From contig SZWC01007348.1 in NCBI GenBank assembly GCA_023375785.1, positions 14,594 through 78,593 of the forward strand: a stretch of DNA of 64,000 bases. Reading direction: 5' to 3'. The translations under genes were made by a program, and so were the position numbers. Source of the DNA: Penium margaritaceum. Its lineage: Eukaryota; Streptophyta; Zygnematophyceae; Desmidiales; Peniaceae. This document shows, piece by piece, positions 21,790 through 36,200 of this stretch (positions are counted from its first letter, which is position 1; each line of letters begins with the position of its first letter). The notes beneath the pieces were generated by a model. The model made no database searches and was not told the origin of the DNA. It worked only from the letters and a program-made list of their open reading frames with translations.

Positions 21790-24700
21790 TGAAAGATGGT
21801 CAGAGGGGGAAACAATGGTTCAGAAATACTAGTTATTGACTAGAAAGTACAAAGACCTTCAAAAGTAGTGGCACGGTGTGGCTACCATGTTCAATAACCA
21901 ACCAAAGTAGGCATGTGTCACTGACCATGACCAAAACATTTCACTATATGTGGTGAGGGTTGACAACTCATACGAAGAGACAAAAATGGTTTTAGGGGAA
22001 AAAATGGTTTGGGAGTAATACTTAACAACTATTAAGTACAAAGAACTTCAATAAGTAGTAGCACAGTGTGATTACCATACACAATGACCAACCAAAGCAG
22101 GCATAAGTCAGTGATCATGACCAAATATTTTCACTATGTGTGGTCAACGTTGACAACTCATCATACGATTCACAAATGGTCAGAGGGGGGATTAATGGTT
22201 TGGGAGTACTAGTTATTGAGGAGCAAATGAAAAGACCTTCAATAAGTAGTGGCACGGGTGGCTCCGATGAACAGTAACCAACATATGTAGGCATGTGTCA
22301 CTGACCACGACCAAGTAATCCCACTTTGTGTGGTCAACATTGACAACTCATAATACGATTTACAAATGGTAACTTAGGGAAACAATGGTTTGGGACTAAC
22401 AGTTATAAACTACAAGTACAAAGACCTTCAATAAGTAGTGGCACGGTGTGTCTACCATGCACAATGACCAACCAAAGTATGCATGTGTCACTGACCATGA
22501 CCTAAGAATTTCACTATGTGTGGTCAACGTTGACAACTCATAAACCGAGTCACAAATAGTCACATGGGGAAGAATTGGTTTTCATATAAAAGTCATTTAA
22601 TTGCAAGTAAAAATGTATTCAATACGTAGTAGCACGGTGTGGCTGCCATGCACAATGACCAACCAAAACAGGCATATATCACTGTTCATGACCAAAGATT
22701 CCACTATGGGTTGTGAACATTGCCAAATCATACTACGAGTCACAAATGGTCACAGGGGGAAACAATGGTCTAAAAATAATAGTTGTTAACTAGCAAGTAC
22801 AAAGACCTTCAATAGGTATTGGCACGGTGTGGCTACCATGCACAATGACCAACCAAAGTAGGCATATGTCACTGACTATGACCAGCTAATTTCATTATGT
22901 GTGGTCAACATTGACAACTCATCATACGAATCAAAAATGGTCAGGTAGGAAAACAATGGTTTTTAAATACTAGTTATAGACTAGCAAGTACAAAGACCTT
23001 CAATAAGTATTTGCACGAGTGGCTGCCATGCACAATGACCAACCAATGTAGTCATATGTCAGTGATCATGACCAAAGAATTTCAATAGGTGTGGTCAACG
23101 TTGACGAGTCATGATATGAGACACAAATGGTCGGAGGGGGAAACAATGGTTTGGGAATACTAGTAATTGTCAGGCAAGTACAAATACCTTCAATAAGTAT
23201 TGGCATGGTGTGGCTACCATGCACAATGACCAACCAAAGTCGGCATATGTCACTGACCAAGACCAAAGAATTTCCCCATGTGTGGTGAACATTGACAATG
23301 CATCATACGAGTAAAAAATTGTCAGAGGCAAAAAAATGGTTAAGGAATACCAGTTTTTTACTAGCAAGTACAAAGAAATTCAATAAGTAGTGGCACGGTG
23401 TGACTACCATGCACAATGACCAACCAAAGTAGGCATATGTCTCTGACCATGACCGAATAATTTCACTTTGTGTGGTCAATGTTGACAACTCATAACACGA
23501 GTGAAAGATAGTCAGAGGGGGAAACAGTGGTTTGGGAATACTCGTTATCTACTGGAAAGCACAAAGACCTTCAAAGGTAGTGGCACAGTGCGGCTGTTGT
23601 GTACAGTAACCAACCAATGTAGGCATGTGTCACTGACCATGACCAAAACATTTCACTATCTGTGGTCTGGGTTGACAACTCATAAGACAAGACACAAATG
23701 GTCAGAGGGGGAAAATGGTTTGGGATTACTAGTTAACAACTGTTAAGTTCAAAGAACTTCAATGAGTAGTGGCACAGTGTGGCTACCATGCTCAATGACC
23801 AACCAAAGTAGGAATAAGTCAGTGATCATGAACAAAGAATTTCACTATGTGTGGTCAACGTTGGCAACTCATCATACGATTCACAAAATGGTCAGAGGGG
23901 GACTGAATGATTTGGGAGTACTACTTATTGAGGAGAAAGTGTAAAGACATTCAATAAGTAGTGGCACAGTGTGGCTACCATGCACAATGACCACACAAAG
24001 TAGGCATATGTCACTGACCATGACGAAAGAATCTCACCATGGGTGGACAACATTGACAACTCATAATACAAGTCACAAATAGTCGGAGGAGTTAAAAATG
24101 GTTTAAGAATACTAGTTATTGACAAGAAAGTGCAAAGACCTTCAATAAGTAGTGGCACGGGTGGCTAGCATGCACAATGACCGACATATGTAGGGATATG
24201 TCACTGACCATGACCAAATGATTTCACTCTGTGCGGTCAACGTTGACAACTCATAGTACGAGTTACAAATAGTCATTTAGAGAAAAAATGGTTCGGGAAT
24301 GCTAGTTATTGACTAAAACTACAAAAACATCCAATAAGTAGTGGCATGGTAGGTCTACCATGCACAATGACCAACCAAAGTAGGCACATGTCACTGACCA
24401 TGACCTAAGAATTTTACTATGTGTGGTCAACATTGACAACTCATTAACCGAGTCACAAATACTCAAATGGGAAAGTATTGCTTTTGTTATACAAGTCATA
24501 AAATAGCAAGTACAAAGACCTTCAATAAGAATTAGCACGTTGTAGCTACCATGCACAATGACAAACCAAAACAGGCATATGTCACTGTTCACGACCCAAG
24601 CATTCCACTGTGTGTTGTGAACATTGCCCAATCATAATACGAGTCACAAATGGTCAGAGGGGTTTGAAAATAATAGTTGTTTGCTAGCAATTACAAAGAC

Positions 24701-25590
24701 CTTCGATAAGTATTGGCACGGTGTGGTAACCGTGCACAATGAACAACCAAAGTAGGCATATGTCACCGACTATGACCAGCAAATTTCATTATGTGTGGTC
24801 AACGTTGACAACTCATCATACGAATCACAAATGGTCAAGTAGGGAAACAATGGTTCAGGAATGCTAGTTATAGACTAGAAATTACAAAGACATTAAGTAA
24901 GCAGTGGCACGGTGTGGCTACCATGCACAATGACCAACCGAAGTAGGCATATGTCACTGACCATGACCAAAGACTTTCACTATGGGTGGACAATGTCGAC
25001 AACTCGTACTACGATTCAAAAATGGTCAGAGGAGGAAAAATTGACTTGAGAATACTAGTTATTGACTAGAAAGTGCAAATGTATTAAATAATTAGTGGCA
25101 CGAGTGGCTGCCACGCACAATGACCAACCAATGTAGTCATATGTCAGTGATCATGACCAAAGAATTTCAATAGGTTTGGTCGATGTTGACAAGTCATAAC
25201 GCGAGACACAAATTTTTGGAGGGGGAAACAATGGTTTTAGAATAATTTTTTTGTCAGGAAAGTACAAATACCTTCAATACGTATTGGCATGGTGTGGCTA
25301 CCATGCACAATGACCAACCAAAGTTGACATATGTCACTGACCATGACCAAAGAATTTCACTATGTGTGGTCAACGTTGACAACGCATCATACGGGTCACA
25401 AATGGTCAGAGGGGACAATACTGGTTAAGGAATACCAGTTATTGACTGGAAAATTACAAAGAAATTCAGTAAGTGGTGGCACGGTGTGGCTACCATGCAC
25501 AATGACTAACCAACGTAGGCATATGTCACTGGCCATGACCAAAGAATTTCACCATGGGTGGACAACGTTGACAACTCTAGTACAAGTCAC
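21790..25590 (-). repeat. Higher-order duplication inside satellite 2
   Basis: Rare variants recur in the same order. GTGAAAGAT at 21789 and 23501; ACCAACATATGTAGG at about 22278 and its counterpart at about 24170; AACCAAAACAGGCATAT at about 22660 and 24560; ACCAATGTAGTCATATGTC at about 23040 and 25120. The offset is about 1.71 kb at first and then about 1.9 and 2.08 kb, so a block of nine units was copied and the second copy gained one or two units. Confidence 0.7.
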
Positions 25591-28500
25591 AAATGGTCAA
25601 AGGAGGATATAGTGGATTGAAAAAACTATTTTTTTCACTAGAAAGTACAAACACCATCAATACATAGTGGCACTGAGTGGCAAACATGCACAATGACCAA
25701 CTAGTGTAGGCATATGTCACTGACCATGACCAAATACCTTCACTATGTGTGGTCAATGTTGACAACTCATGATACAAGTCATAAATGTTCAGGTAGTGAA
25801 ACAATGGTTTGGGAATACCAGTCATCAACTAGCTAGTACAAAGACCTTGAATAATATCTGGCATGGTGTGTCTACCATGCACACTGACCAACCAAAGGAG
25901 GGATATGTCATAGACCATGACCTAAGAATTTCAGTATGTGTGGTCAACATTGAAAACTCATAGTACGAGACACATATGGTCAGAGGGGGGCTCATGGTTT
26001 GAAAATAATAGTTATCAAATAGCAAAGACCTTCAAAAAGTAGTGGCACGGTGTGGCTACCATGCACAATGACCAACCAAAGCAGGCATATGTCAATAACC
26101 ATAACCAAAGAATTTCACTATGTGTGGTCAACGTTACCAAATCATGATGCGAGTCACAACTGGTTAGAGGGGGTAAAAATGGTTTGAAAATACTAGTTAT
26201 CCACTAGCAAGTACAAATACCTTCAATGAGTAGTGGAACGGTGTGGCTGCCATGCACAATGACCAACCAAAGTAAGCATATGTTACAAACCATGACCAAA
26301 GAACTTCACTATGTGTGGTCAATGTTGACAACCTATAATACGAGTCAAAAATTGTCAGAGGGGAAACAAATGGTTTGGGAAGAATAGTTTTCAACTAGAA
26401 ATTACAAAGACCTTCCTTTAGTAGTGGCACGGTGTGGCCACCATGTACAATGACCAACCAAAGTAGACAAATGTCACTAGCCATGACCAAAGAATTTCAC
26501 TATGTGTTGTCACCGTTGACAACTCAGAGTACAAGTCACAAATGGTCCAAGGGGGATTTTTTTTTGGGATTATTCTTTATCAACTAGCATGTATAAATAA
26601 CTTCAATAAGTAGTGGCACGGTGTGGTTACCATGCACAATGACCAACCAAAGGAGGCATATGTCTCTGACCAGGACCAAAGAATTTCATAGAGGATGGTC
26701 AACTTTGACAACTCTTAATACGAGTCACAATCAGTGACAGGGGGAGACAAATGCTTGGGAATACTAGTTATCAAATAGAAAAGAAAAAGAACTTAAACAA
26801 TCAGTGGCACGGTGTGGCTGTTATACACAGTGACCAACCAAAGTAGGCATGTGTCACTGACCATGGCCAAAGTATTTCACCATGTGTGGTCAATGTTGAC
26901 AACATATAATACGAGTCACACATGGTCAGATGTAGAAACAATGGTTTGGGAATACTACTTATTTACTAGCAAGTAGCAAAACCCTCAGTACGTAGGGGCA
27001 CGGTCTGGCTAAAATGCACAATGACCAACCAAAGTAGGCACATGTCACTGACCATGACCAAAGAATTTCACTATGTGTGGTCAACGTTGACAACCCATAA
27101 TGCAAGTCACAAATGGTCAGAGGGGGGGAAATTTCTTGGGAATTCTAGTCATAAAATAGCATATAAAAAAACTTTCAATAAGTAGTGAGATAGTGTAGCT
27201 ACCATGCACAATGACCAACCAAAGTAGGCATATGTCACTAACCATGACCAAAGAATTTCACTATGATTGGTCAACGTTGACAACTCATAATACGAGTCAC
27301 AAATGGTCGTAGGGGGGAACAATGATTTGGGAATACTAGTTATCAAATAGCAAGTACAAAGACCTTCAATTAAGAGTGGCAAGTTGTGGCTACCATGCGC
27401 AATGACCAACCAAAGAAGGCATATGTCACTGACCATGTCCATAGAATTTTACTATGAGTGGTCAACGTTGACAACTTATCATACAAGTCAAAAAAGCTCA
27501 GAAGGGGAAACAATGGTTTGGGAATATTATTCATCAAATAGCAAGTACAAATACATTCAATGAGTAGTGGCACGGTGTGGCTTCCATGCACAATAATCAA
27601 CCAAACTAGACATATGTCACTGACCATGACCAAAGAATTTCACTACGTGTGGTCAATTTTGACAACTCTTTATATGATTCACAACTCGTCATAGGGGGTA
27701 ACAATGATTTAGGAATACTTTTTATCAACTATAAAGTACAAATAGCTTCAAGAAGTAGAGGCATGGTGTGGCTACCATGCACATTGACCAACTAAAGTAC
27801 GCATATGTCACTGCCCATGACCAAAGAATTTCACAATGTGTGGTCAACATTGACAATTTGCCTGAGGGGGTAACAATGGTTTAGGAATACTAGTTACATA
27901 CTAGCAAGTACAATGAACTTCAATAAGTAGCGGTACGGTGTGGCTACCATGCACAATGACCAACCAAAGTAGGCATACGTCACAAACCATGAGCAAAACA
28001 TTTCACTGTGTGGTCAACGTTGAAAACTTATACTACAAGTCACGAATGGTCAGAGGGTGAAACAATGGTTTGGAAATACTAGTTATTGACTAGAAAGTAC
28101 AAAGACATTCAATAAATATTGGCACAGTATGGCTACCATGCACAATCACCAACCAAAGTAGGCATATGTCAGTGACCATCACCAATGAATTTCACTGTGT
28201 GTATTCAATGCTCACAATCATAATACAAGTCACAAATGTTCAGAGGGGGAAACAATGGTTTGGAAATACTATTTATTGACTAGAAAGTACAAGGAACTTC
28301 AATAAAACAGTGGCACGACGTGGCTACCATGGAAAATGACAAACCAAATTTGGCAAATATGACTGACCATGACCAAAGAATTTCACTTTGTGTGGTTAAT
28401 GTTGACGACTCATAGAACGAGTCACAAACGGTCAGAGGGGGAAACAATGGTTTGAGAATATTTCTTATTGAATCTGAAGTACAAAGAATTTCAAGAGGGA

Positions 28501-29623
28501 GTCGCACGGTTTGGCTACCGTGCACAATGACTAACCAAAGAAGGCATATGCCATTGGCAATGACCAAAGGAGTTCACTCTGTACGGTCAACGTTCACAGT
28601 TCATAATAGGATTCACAAATGGCCATAGGGGGAAATGAGGGTTTCGGAATACTAGTTATCTACTTGCAAGTAAAAAAACCTTCAATAACAAGTGTAAAAG
28701 TGTGGCTACCGTGCACAATGACCAACCAAAGTAGGCATATGTCACTGAACATAACCAGGGAATTTCACTATGTGTGTTCAACGTTGACAACTCATGATAC
28801 ACAAATGGTCAGAGGGGTAAACAGTGGTTTGGAAATACTAATTATTGACTAGTAAGTAAAAAAACCTTCAATAAGCAGTGGCACTGCGTGGATACCATGG
28901 AAAATGACCAACCAAAGTAGGCATGTTTCACTAACCATGACCAAAGACTTTCACATTATGTGGTGAACCTCGAAAACTCGCAATACGAGTCACAAATGCT
29001 AAGAGGGGGAAACAATGCTTTGGGAACACTTCTAATTGTCTAGCAAGTACAAAGACCTTCAGAAAGTAGTGGCACAGTGTGGCTACCATGAACAATGACC
29101 AACCAAAGTAGGAATATGTCATTGACCATGACCAAACAATTTCACAATGTGTGGTCAGCGTTGACAGCTCATAAAACAGTTCACAAATGGTCAGAGGGGG
29201 AAGCAATGGTGAATACTAGTTACTGACTAGCAAGTACAAATGCCTTCAATAAGTAGTGGTACGGTGTGGCTACCATGCACAATGACCAACCAAAGAAGGC
29301 ATACATCACTGACCATGACCAAAGAATTTCACTATGGGTGGTCAACATTGACAACTCATAATAAAAGTCACAAACGTTCAAAGGGTGAAACAATGGTTTG
29401 GGAATAATGGTCATCAAATAGCAAGTACGAAGACATTCAATAAGTAGTGGCACAGTGTGGCTACCATGCACAAAGACCAACCAAAGTAGGCATATTTCAC
29501 TGACCATGACTAAAGATTTTCATTATGTGTGGTCAATGTCCACAAATAATAATACAATTCACAAATGGTCATACGGGGAAACCCTGGTTTGGGAATACTA
29601 GTGATCAACTAGCAAGTACAAAG

Positions 29624-30230
29624 ACCTTCAATATGTATTGGCATGGTGTGGCTACCATGCACAATGACCAACCAAAGCAGGCATATGTCACGGCCCATGA
29701 CCAAAGAGTTTCACTATGTATGGTCAACATTGACAACTCACAATACGAGTCAGAAATGGTCAGAGGGGTAAAACATGGTTTGGGAATACTAAGTATCGAC
29801 TAGCAAGAACAAAGACCTTGAATTAGTAGTGGCACGGTGTGGCTACTACGCATAATGACCAACCAATGCAGGCATATGTCACTGACCATGACCAAAGAAT
29901 GTCACAATGTGTGGTAAACACAGACAACTCATAACACGAGTCACAAATGGTCAGAGAGGGAAACAATGGTTTGGAAATACTAGTTATCAACTAGCAAGTA
30001 CAAAGACCTTCAATATGTACTAGCATGGTGTGGCTACCATGCACAATGACCAACCAAAGCAGGCATATGTCACGGCCCATGACCAAGGAGTTTCACTATG
30101 TGTATTCAAAGTTGACAACTCATGATTCGAGTCACAAATGGTCAGAGGGGAGAAACATGGTTTGGGAATACTAAGTATCAATTAGCAAGAACAAAGACCT
30201 TCAATTAGTTGTGGCACGGTGTGGCTACCA
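29624..30230 (-). repeat. Local two-unit duplication in satellite 2
   Basis: The unit at 29624-29850 and the one at 30007-30230 share rare variants: CCTTCAATATGTA, CAGGCATATGTCACGGCCC, AACATGGTTTGGGAATACTA and CAAGAACAAAGACCTT. The offset is about 383 bp, two units, which suggests a recent dimer-sized exchange. Confidence 0.65.
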
Positions 30231-33200
30231 TACACAATGACCAGCCAAAGTAAACGTATGTCACTGACCATGACCAAACAGTTTTACTATGTGTGGTCAA
30301 CATTGACAGCTCATAATACAAATCACAAATGGTTAGAGGTGGGAAACAATGGTTTGGGAATACTGTTTATCGACCAGAAGTTTTGAAGACCTTCAATAAG
30401 TAGTGGCACGATGTGGCTTCCATGCACAATGACCAACCAAAGTTGGCATGTGTCACTGACCATGACCAAAGAATTTCACTAGGTGTGGTCAACATTAAAT
30501 ACTCATAATACGAGTCACAAATTGTCAGAGGGGGAAATAATGGTTTAGGGATACCATTTTTCAACTAGAAAGTACAAATACCTTCAATAAGTAGTGGCAC
30601 AGTGTGGGGACCATACACAATGACCAACAAAAGAAGGCATATGTCAGTGACCATGACCAAAAGTGACCAACATTGACAATTCATAATACGAGTCAAAAAT
30701 GGAAAGAGGGAGAAAGAATGGGTTGGGGATAAAATTAATCAACTAGCAATTACACAGAAATTCAACTAGTAGTGGCACCGAATGGCTACGATGCACAAAG
30801 ACCAACCAAAGTAGGCTTATGTCAATTACCATGACCAGAGAAATGAAAGAAACAATGGTTTGGGAATACTAGTTATCGATTAGAAAGTACACAGACCTTC
30901 AACAAGTAGTGGCACGGTGTGGCTTCCATGCACAATGAAAACCAAAGTGGGCATATGTCACTGCACATGAGCAAAGAGTATCACTATGGGTAGTCAACGT
31001 TGACAACTCATACTATGAGTCAAAAAGGGGTCAGAAGGGGAAACAATGGTTTGAGAATACTTGTTATTGAGTTGCAAGTACAAAGAACTCCAACAAGTAG
31101 TGGCACGGTGTGGCTACCATGCACAATGACCAACCAAAGTAAGCATATGTCATTGACCACAAACAACGAGTTTCACTTTGATGGGTCAACGTTGACAACT
31201 CATAATACGAGTCACAAATGATCAGAGGGGGAAACAATGGTTTGGGAATAATATTTTTGACTAGAAAATATGAAGACATTCAATAAGTAGTGGCACGGTG
31301 TTGCTACCATGCAAAATGACCAACCAAAGAATTTCACTATGAGTGGTCAACATTCACAACTCATAATACGAGTCATAAATGGTCAGAGGGGGAAACAATA
31401 GGTTGAAAATACTAGTGTAAAGACCTTTATCAGTGGCCTGGTGGGCCACTGATTGTCAGTGGCCAACCAAAATAAGCATATGTCACTGACCATGACCAAA
31501 GAATTTCACTGTGTGGTCGAATTTGACAACTCTTAATACGAGTCACAAATGGTTGGAGGGGGAAACAATGGTTTTGAAATACTAGTAATTGACTAGCAAG
31601 TGAAATGAACTTCAAGAATTAATGGCACGGTGTGGCTACCATGCACAATGACGAACCAAAGTTGGCATATGGCAGTGACCATGACCAATGAATTTCACCA
31701 TATGTGGTCAATGTTGAAAGCTCATGATACCAGTTACAAATTCTACGAGGGGGAAAAAATGGAACAGGAATACTAGTAATTGAATTGTAAGTACAAAAAC
31801 CTTCAATAAGTAGTGGCAAGGTGTGGCTACCATGCAATGCACAATGACCAACCAAGTTAGGAAAATTCCACTGATCATGACCAAATAATTTCACCATGTG
31901 TGATCAACGTCCACAACTTGTAACACAAGTCACAAAAGGTAAGAGGAGGAAAACATGGTCTTTAAAAACTAGTTATCAACTAGTGAGTACAAGGACCTTC
32001 TCGAAGTAGTGGCACGGTGTGGCTACCATGCAGAATGAACAACCAAAGTAGGCATATGTCATTGACCATGAGCAAATGATTTCTTTATGTGTGATCAACG
32101 CTGACAACTCATAATACGAGTCACAAATGATCAGCAGGGAAACAATGGTTTGGGAATACAAGTTATCAACTAGCAAGTACAGAGACCTTCAATAAGTAGT
32201 GGAACAGTGTGGGTACCATGCACAATAACCAACCAAAGAAGGCATGTGTCACTGACCATGACCTAAGAATTTCACTATCTTCGGCCAACGTTGACAACTC
32301 ATAGCAAAGGTTACAAACGGTCAGATGGGGGGAAATGGTTTGGGAATTCTAGTTATTGACTAGCAAGTACAAAGAACTTCAACAAAAAGTGGTACGGTGT
32401 GGCTACCATGCACAATGACCAACCAAAGTAGGCATATGTCACTGACCATGACCAAACAATCTTGCTATGTCTGGTAAATGTTGACAACTCATAATACAAG
32501 TCACAAATGGTCAGAGGGGTGGGAAGTAGTTTGGGAGTACTAGATATCAACTAGAAAGTACAAATACTTTCAATAAGAAGTGGCACGGTGTGGTTGTTAT
32601 GCACAATGACCAACCAAAGAAGGCACATGTCAGTGACCATGACCAAGGAATTTAACTATGTATGGTCAACGTTGTCAAACACTTAATACGAGTCCCAAAT
32701 GGTTAGTGGGGGAAACAATGGTTTGGAAAAAAAAAAGTTATCAAGTATTAAGTACAAAGACCTTCATAAGTAGTGGCACAGTATTGCTACCATGGACAAT
32801 GACCAACCAAAGTAGGCATATGTCACTGACCATGACCAAAGAACTTCACTATGTGTGGTCAATGCTGACAACTCTTAATATGAGTCACAAATGGTCAAAG
32901 GGGGAAAACATGGTTTGGGAATACTAGTTATTGACTAGAGATTACAAAGACCTTCAATACGTGGCAGCACGGTGTGGCTACGATGCACAATGACCAACTA
33001 AAGTAGGCATATGTCAGCTACCATGACCAAAGAATTTCACTATGTGTGGTCAATGTTGACAGCTCATAACTTGTGTCACAAATGGTGACAGGGGGAAACA
33101 ATGGTTTGGGAATACTAGTTACCGACTAGCAAGTACAAAAACCTTCAATGATTTGTGGCAAGGTATGGCTAACATGCAAAATCACCAACCAAAGTAGGGA

Positions 33201-36200
33201 TCTGTTACTGACCACAACCAAAGAGTTTTACCATGTGTTGTCAATGTTGAAAACTCATAAGACGAGTCACAAATGATCAGAGGATACAATGGTTGAAGGA
33301 TACTCGTCATCTATTAGTAAATACAAGGACCTTCAATAAGTAGTGGCATGGTTTGGCTACCATTCACAATGACCCACCAAAGTGGGTGTATGTCACTGTG
33401 TGGTCAATGTTGACAACTCATAATACGAGTCACACATGATATGTGGGGAAATCAATGGTTTGGGAATACTAGTTATTTAATAGCAAGTACAGAAACCTTC
33501 AATAAGTTGTGTCACTGTGTGGCTACCATGCATAACGACCAACCAAAGAATTTCACTATGCATGGTCAACGTTGACAACTCAAAATACAAGTCACAAGTG
33601 ATCAGAGGAGGAAAAAATGGATTGGGAATGCTAGAAATTGACTACCAATTACAAAGAACTCAAATACGCATTCAAAAGGTGTAGTTACCATTCACAGTGA
33701 CCACCCAAAGAACGCATATGTCACTGACCACGACCAAAGAATTTCACTATCTGTGGTCAATGTTGACAACTCATAATACGAGTCACAAATGGTCAGAGAG
33801 GGAAACAATGGTTTGGGAGTACCAGATCAACTAGGAAGTAAAAAAACCTTCAACAAGTAATGAACGGTGTGGCTAACATGCACAATGACCAACCAAAGTA
33901 TGCATATGTCACAAACCCTGACTAAAGAATTCCACTATGTGTGGTCAACGTTGACAACTCATAATACGAGTCAGAAATGGTCAGAGAGGGAAACAATGGT
34001 TGGTGATATAGTTATTTACTAGCAATTGCAAAGACCTTCAATAAGTAGTGGCACGGTGTGGCTACCATGCACAATGACCAACCAAAGCAGGCATATGTCA
34101 CTGCCCATGACCAAAGAATTTCACTCTGTCTTGTCAACATCGACAACTCAAAATCCAAGCTCCAAATGGTCAAAGGGGGAATACTAGTTGTATAATAGAA
34201 ATTACACAAAATTTCAATGAGTAGTGGCACGGTGCGGCTACCATGCACAGTGACCAACCAAAATAGGCATTTGTCACTGACCATGACCAACAATTTTCAC
34301 TCTGATGGGTCAACATTGACAACTCATAATACGATTCACAAATGGTCAGACGGGGAGAAAATGGTTTGAAAATACTAGTTTTCAACTAGCAAGTACAAAG
34401 ACCTTCAATCAGTAGTGCCACGGCGTGGCTACCATTCACAATGACCAACCAAAGAAGGCATATGTCACTAATGATAACCAAAGAATTTCACTATGTAAGG
34501 TCAAAGTTGACAACTTATAACACGAGTCAAAAATGGTGAGAGGGGGAAACGATGGTTGTGGGAATGCTATTCATCAACTAGCAAGTACAAATACCTTTAA
34601 TAGGTAGTGGCACGGTGTGGCTATAACGCATAATGACGAACCAAAGTAGACATATGTCACTGACCATGACCAAAGGATTTCAATGTGATGGGTCAACGTT
34701 GACAACTCATAATACGAGTCACAAGTGATCAGAGGGAAGAACAATTATTTGGAAATACTAGATATCAACTAGCTAGTACAAAGAGCTTCAATACGTAGTG
34801 GCACGGTGTGGCTACTCTGCAAAAAAACCAAAAAAAGTAGGTATATGTCACTGACCATGACCAAAGAACTTAGCCGTGGGTGGCCAACGTGGAAAACTCA
34901 TAACATGAGTCACAAATGGCCAGAGGGGGGGAAAATGGTTTGGAAATACTACATTTATAATAGCAAGGACAAAGACCTTCAATCAAAAGTGGTACGGTGT
35001 GGCTACCACGCGTGATGACCAACCAAAGTATGCATATGTCACTGACCATGACCAACGAGTTTAACTATGTGTGGTCAACGTTGACAACTCGTAACACGAA
35101 TAAAAAATGGTCAGAGCGGGAAAAAATAGTTTGGGAACAATAGGTATCATCTACAAAGTACAAAGGCCTTCAATAAGTAGTGGCACTGTGTGGCTACCAT
35201 GCACAATGACCAACCAAATTAGACGTATGTCATTGACCATAACCAAAATAATATCACTATGTGTGGTCAACATTGACAACTCATACTACGAATGGTTAGA
35301 GGGGGAAACAATGGTTTGGGAATACTAGGTTTCAACTAGCAAGTACAAAGACCTTCAATAAGTAGTTGCATGGTGTGGCTACCATGCACAATGACCAACC
35401 AAAGCAGGCATATGTGACTGACAATGACCTAGGAATGTCACTATATGCGGTCAATGTTGACAAATCATTGTACGAGTCGCAAACGGTCAGATGAGGAAAC
35501 AATGATTTAGGAATCCTAGTTATTGAAAAGCAAGAACAAAGGCATTGAGTACGTCTTTCCATCTTGTGGCTACCATGCACAATGACCAACCAAAGTAGGC
35601 ATATGTCACTGACCATGACGAATGAATTTCACGAAGTGTGGTCAATGTTGCCAACTTAGTATGCGTCACAAATGGTCCGAGGGGGAAACAATGGTTTGGT
35701 AATACTATTCATCTATTAGCAAGTACAAGGACCTTCAATAAGAAGTGGCACGGTGTGGCTACCATGTACAATGACCAACCAAAGTAGGCATATGGCACTG
35801 ACCATGACCAAAGAATTTCACTGTACGTGGTCAACTTTGATAACTCATAATACAAGTCACAAATGGTCAGAGGGGTAAACTATGGTTTGGGAACACTAGG
35901 TATTGAATATTAATTCAAAAAATTCTCAATACATAGTGGCATGGTGTGGTTATCATGCACAAACACCAACCAAAGTAGGGATATGTCACTGACCACGACC
36001 AAAGAATTTTACTATGTGTTGTCAATGTTGAAAACTCATAATACGAGTCACCAATTATCAGAGGAGGATACAATGGTTGGGGAATACTAGTTGTCGACTA
36101 GAAAGTACAAATACCTTCACTAAGTAGTGGCACGGTGTGGCTACCATGCACAATGCCCAACCAAAGAAGGCATGAGTCACTGACCATGAGCAAAGAATTT

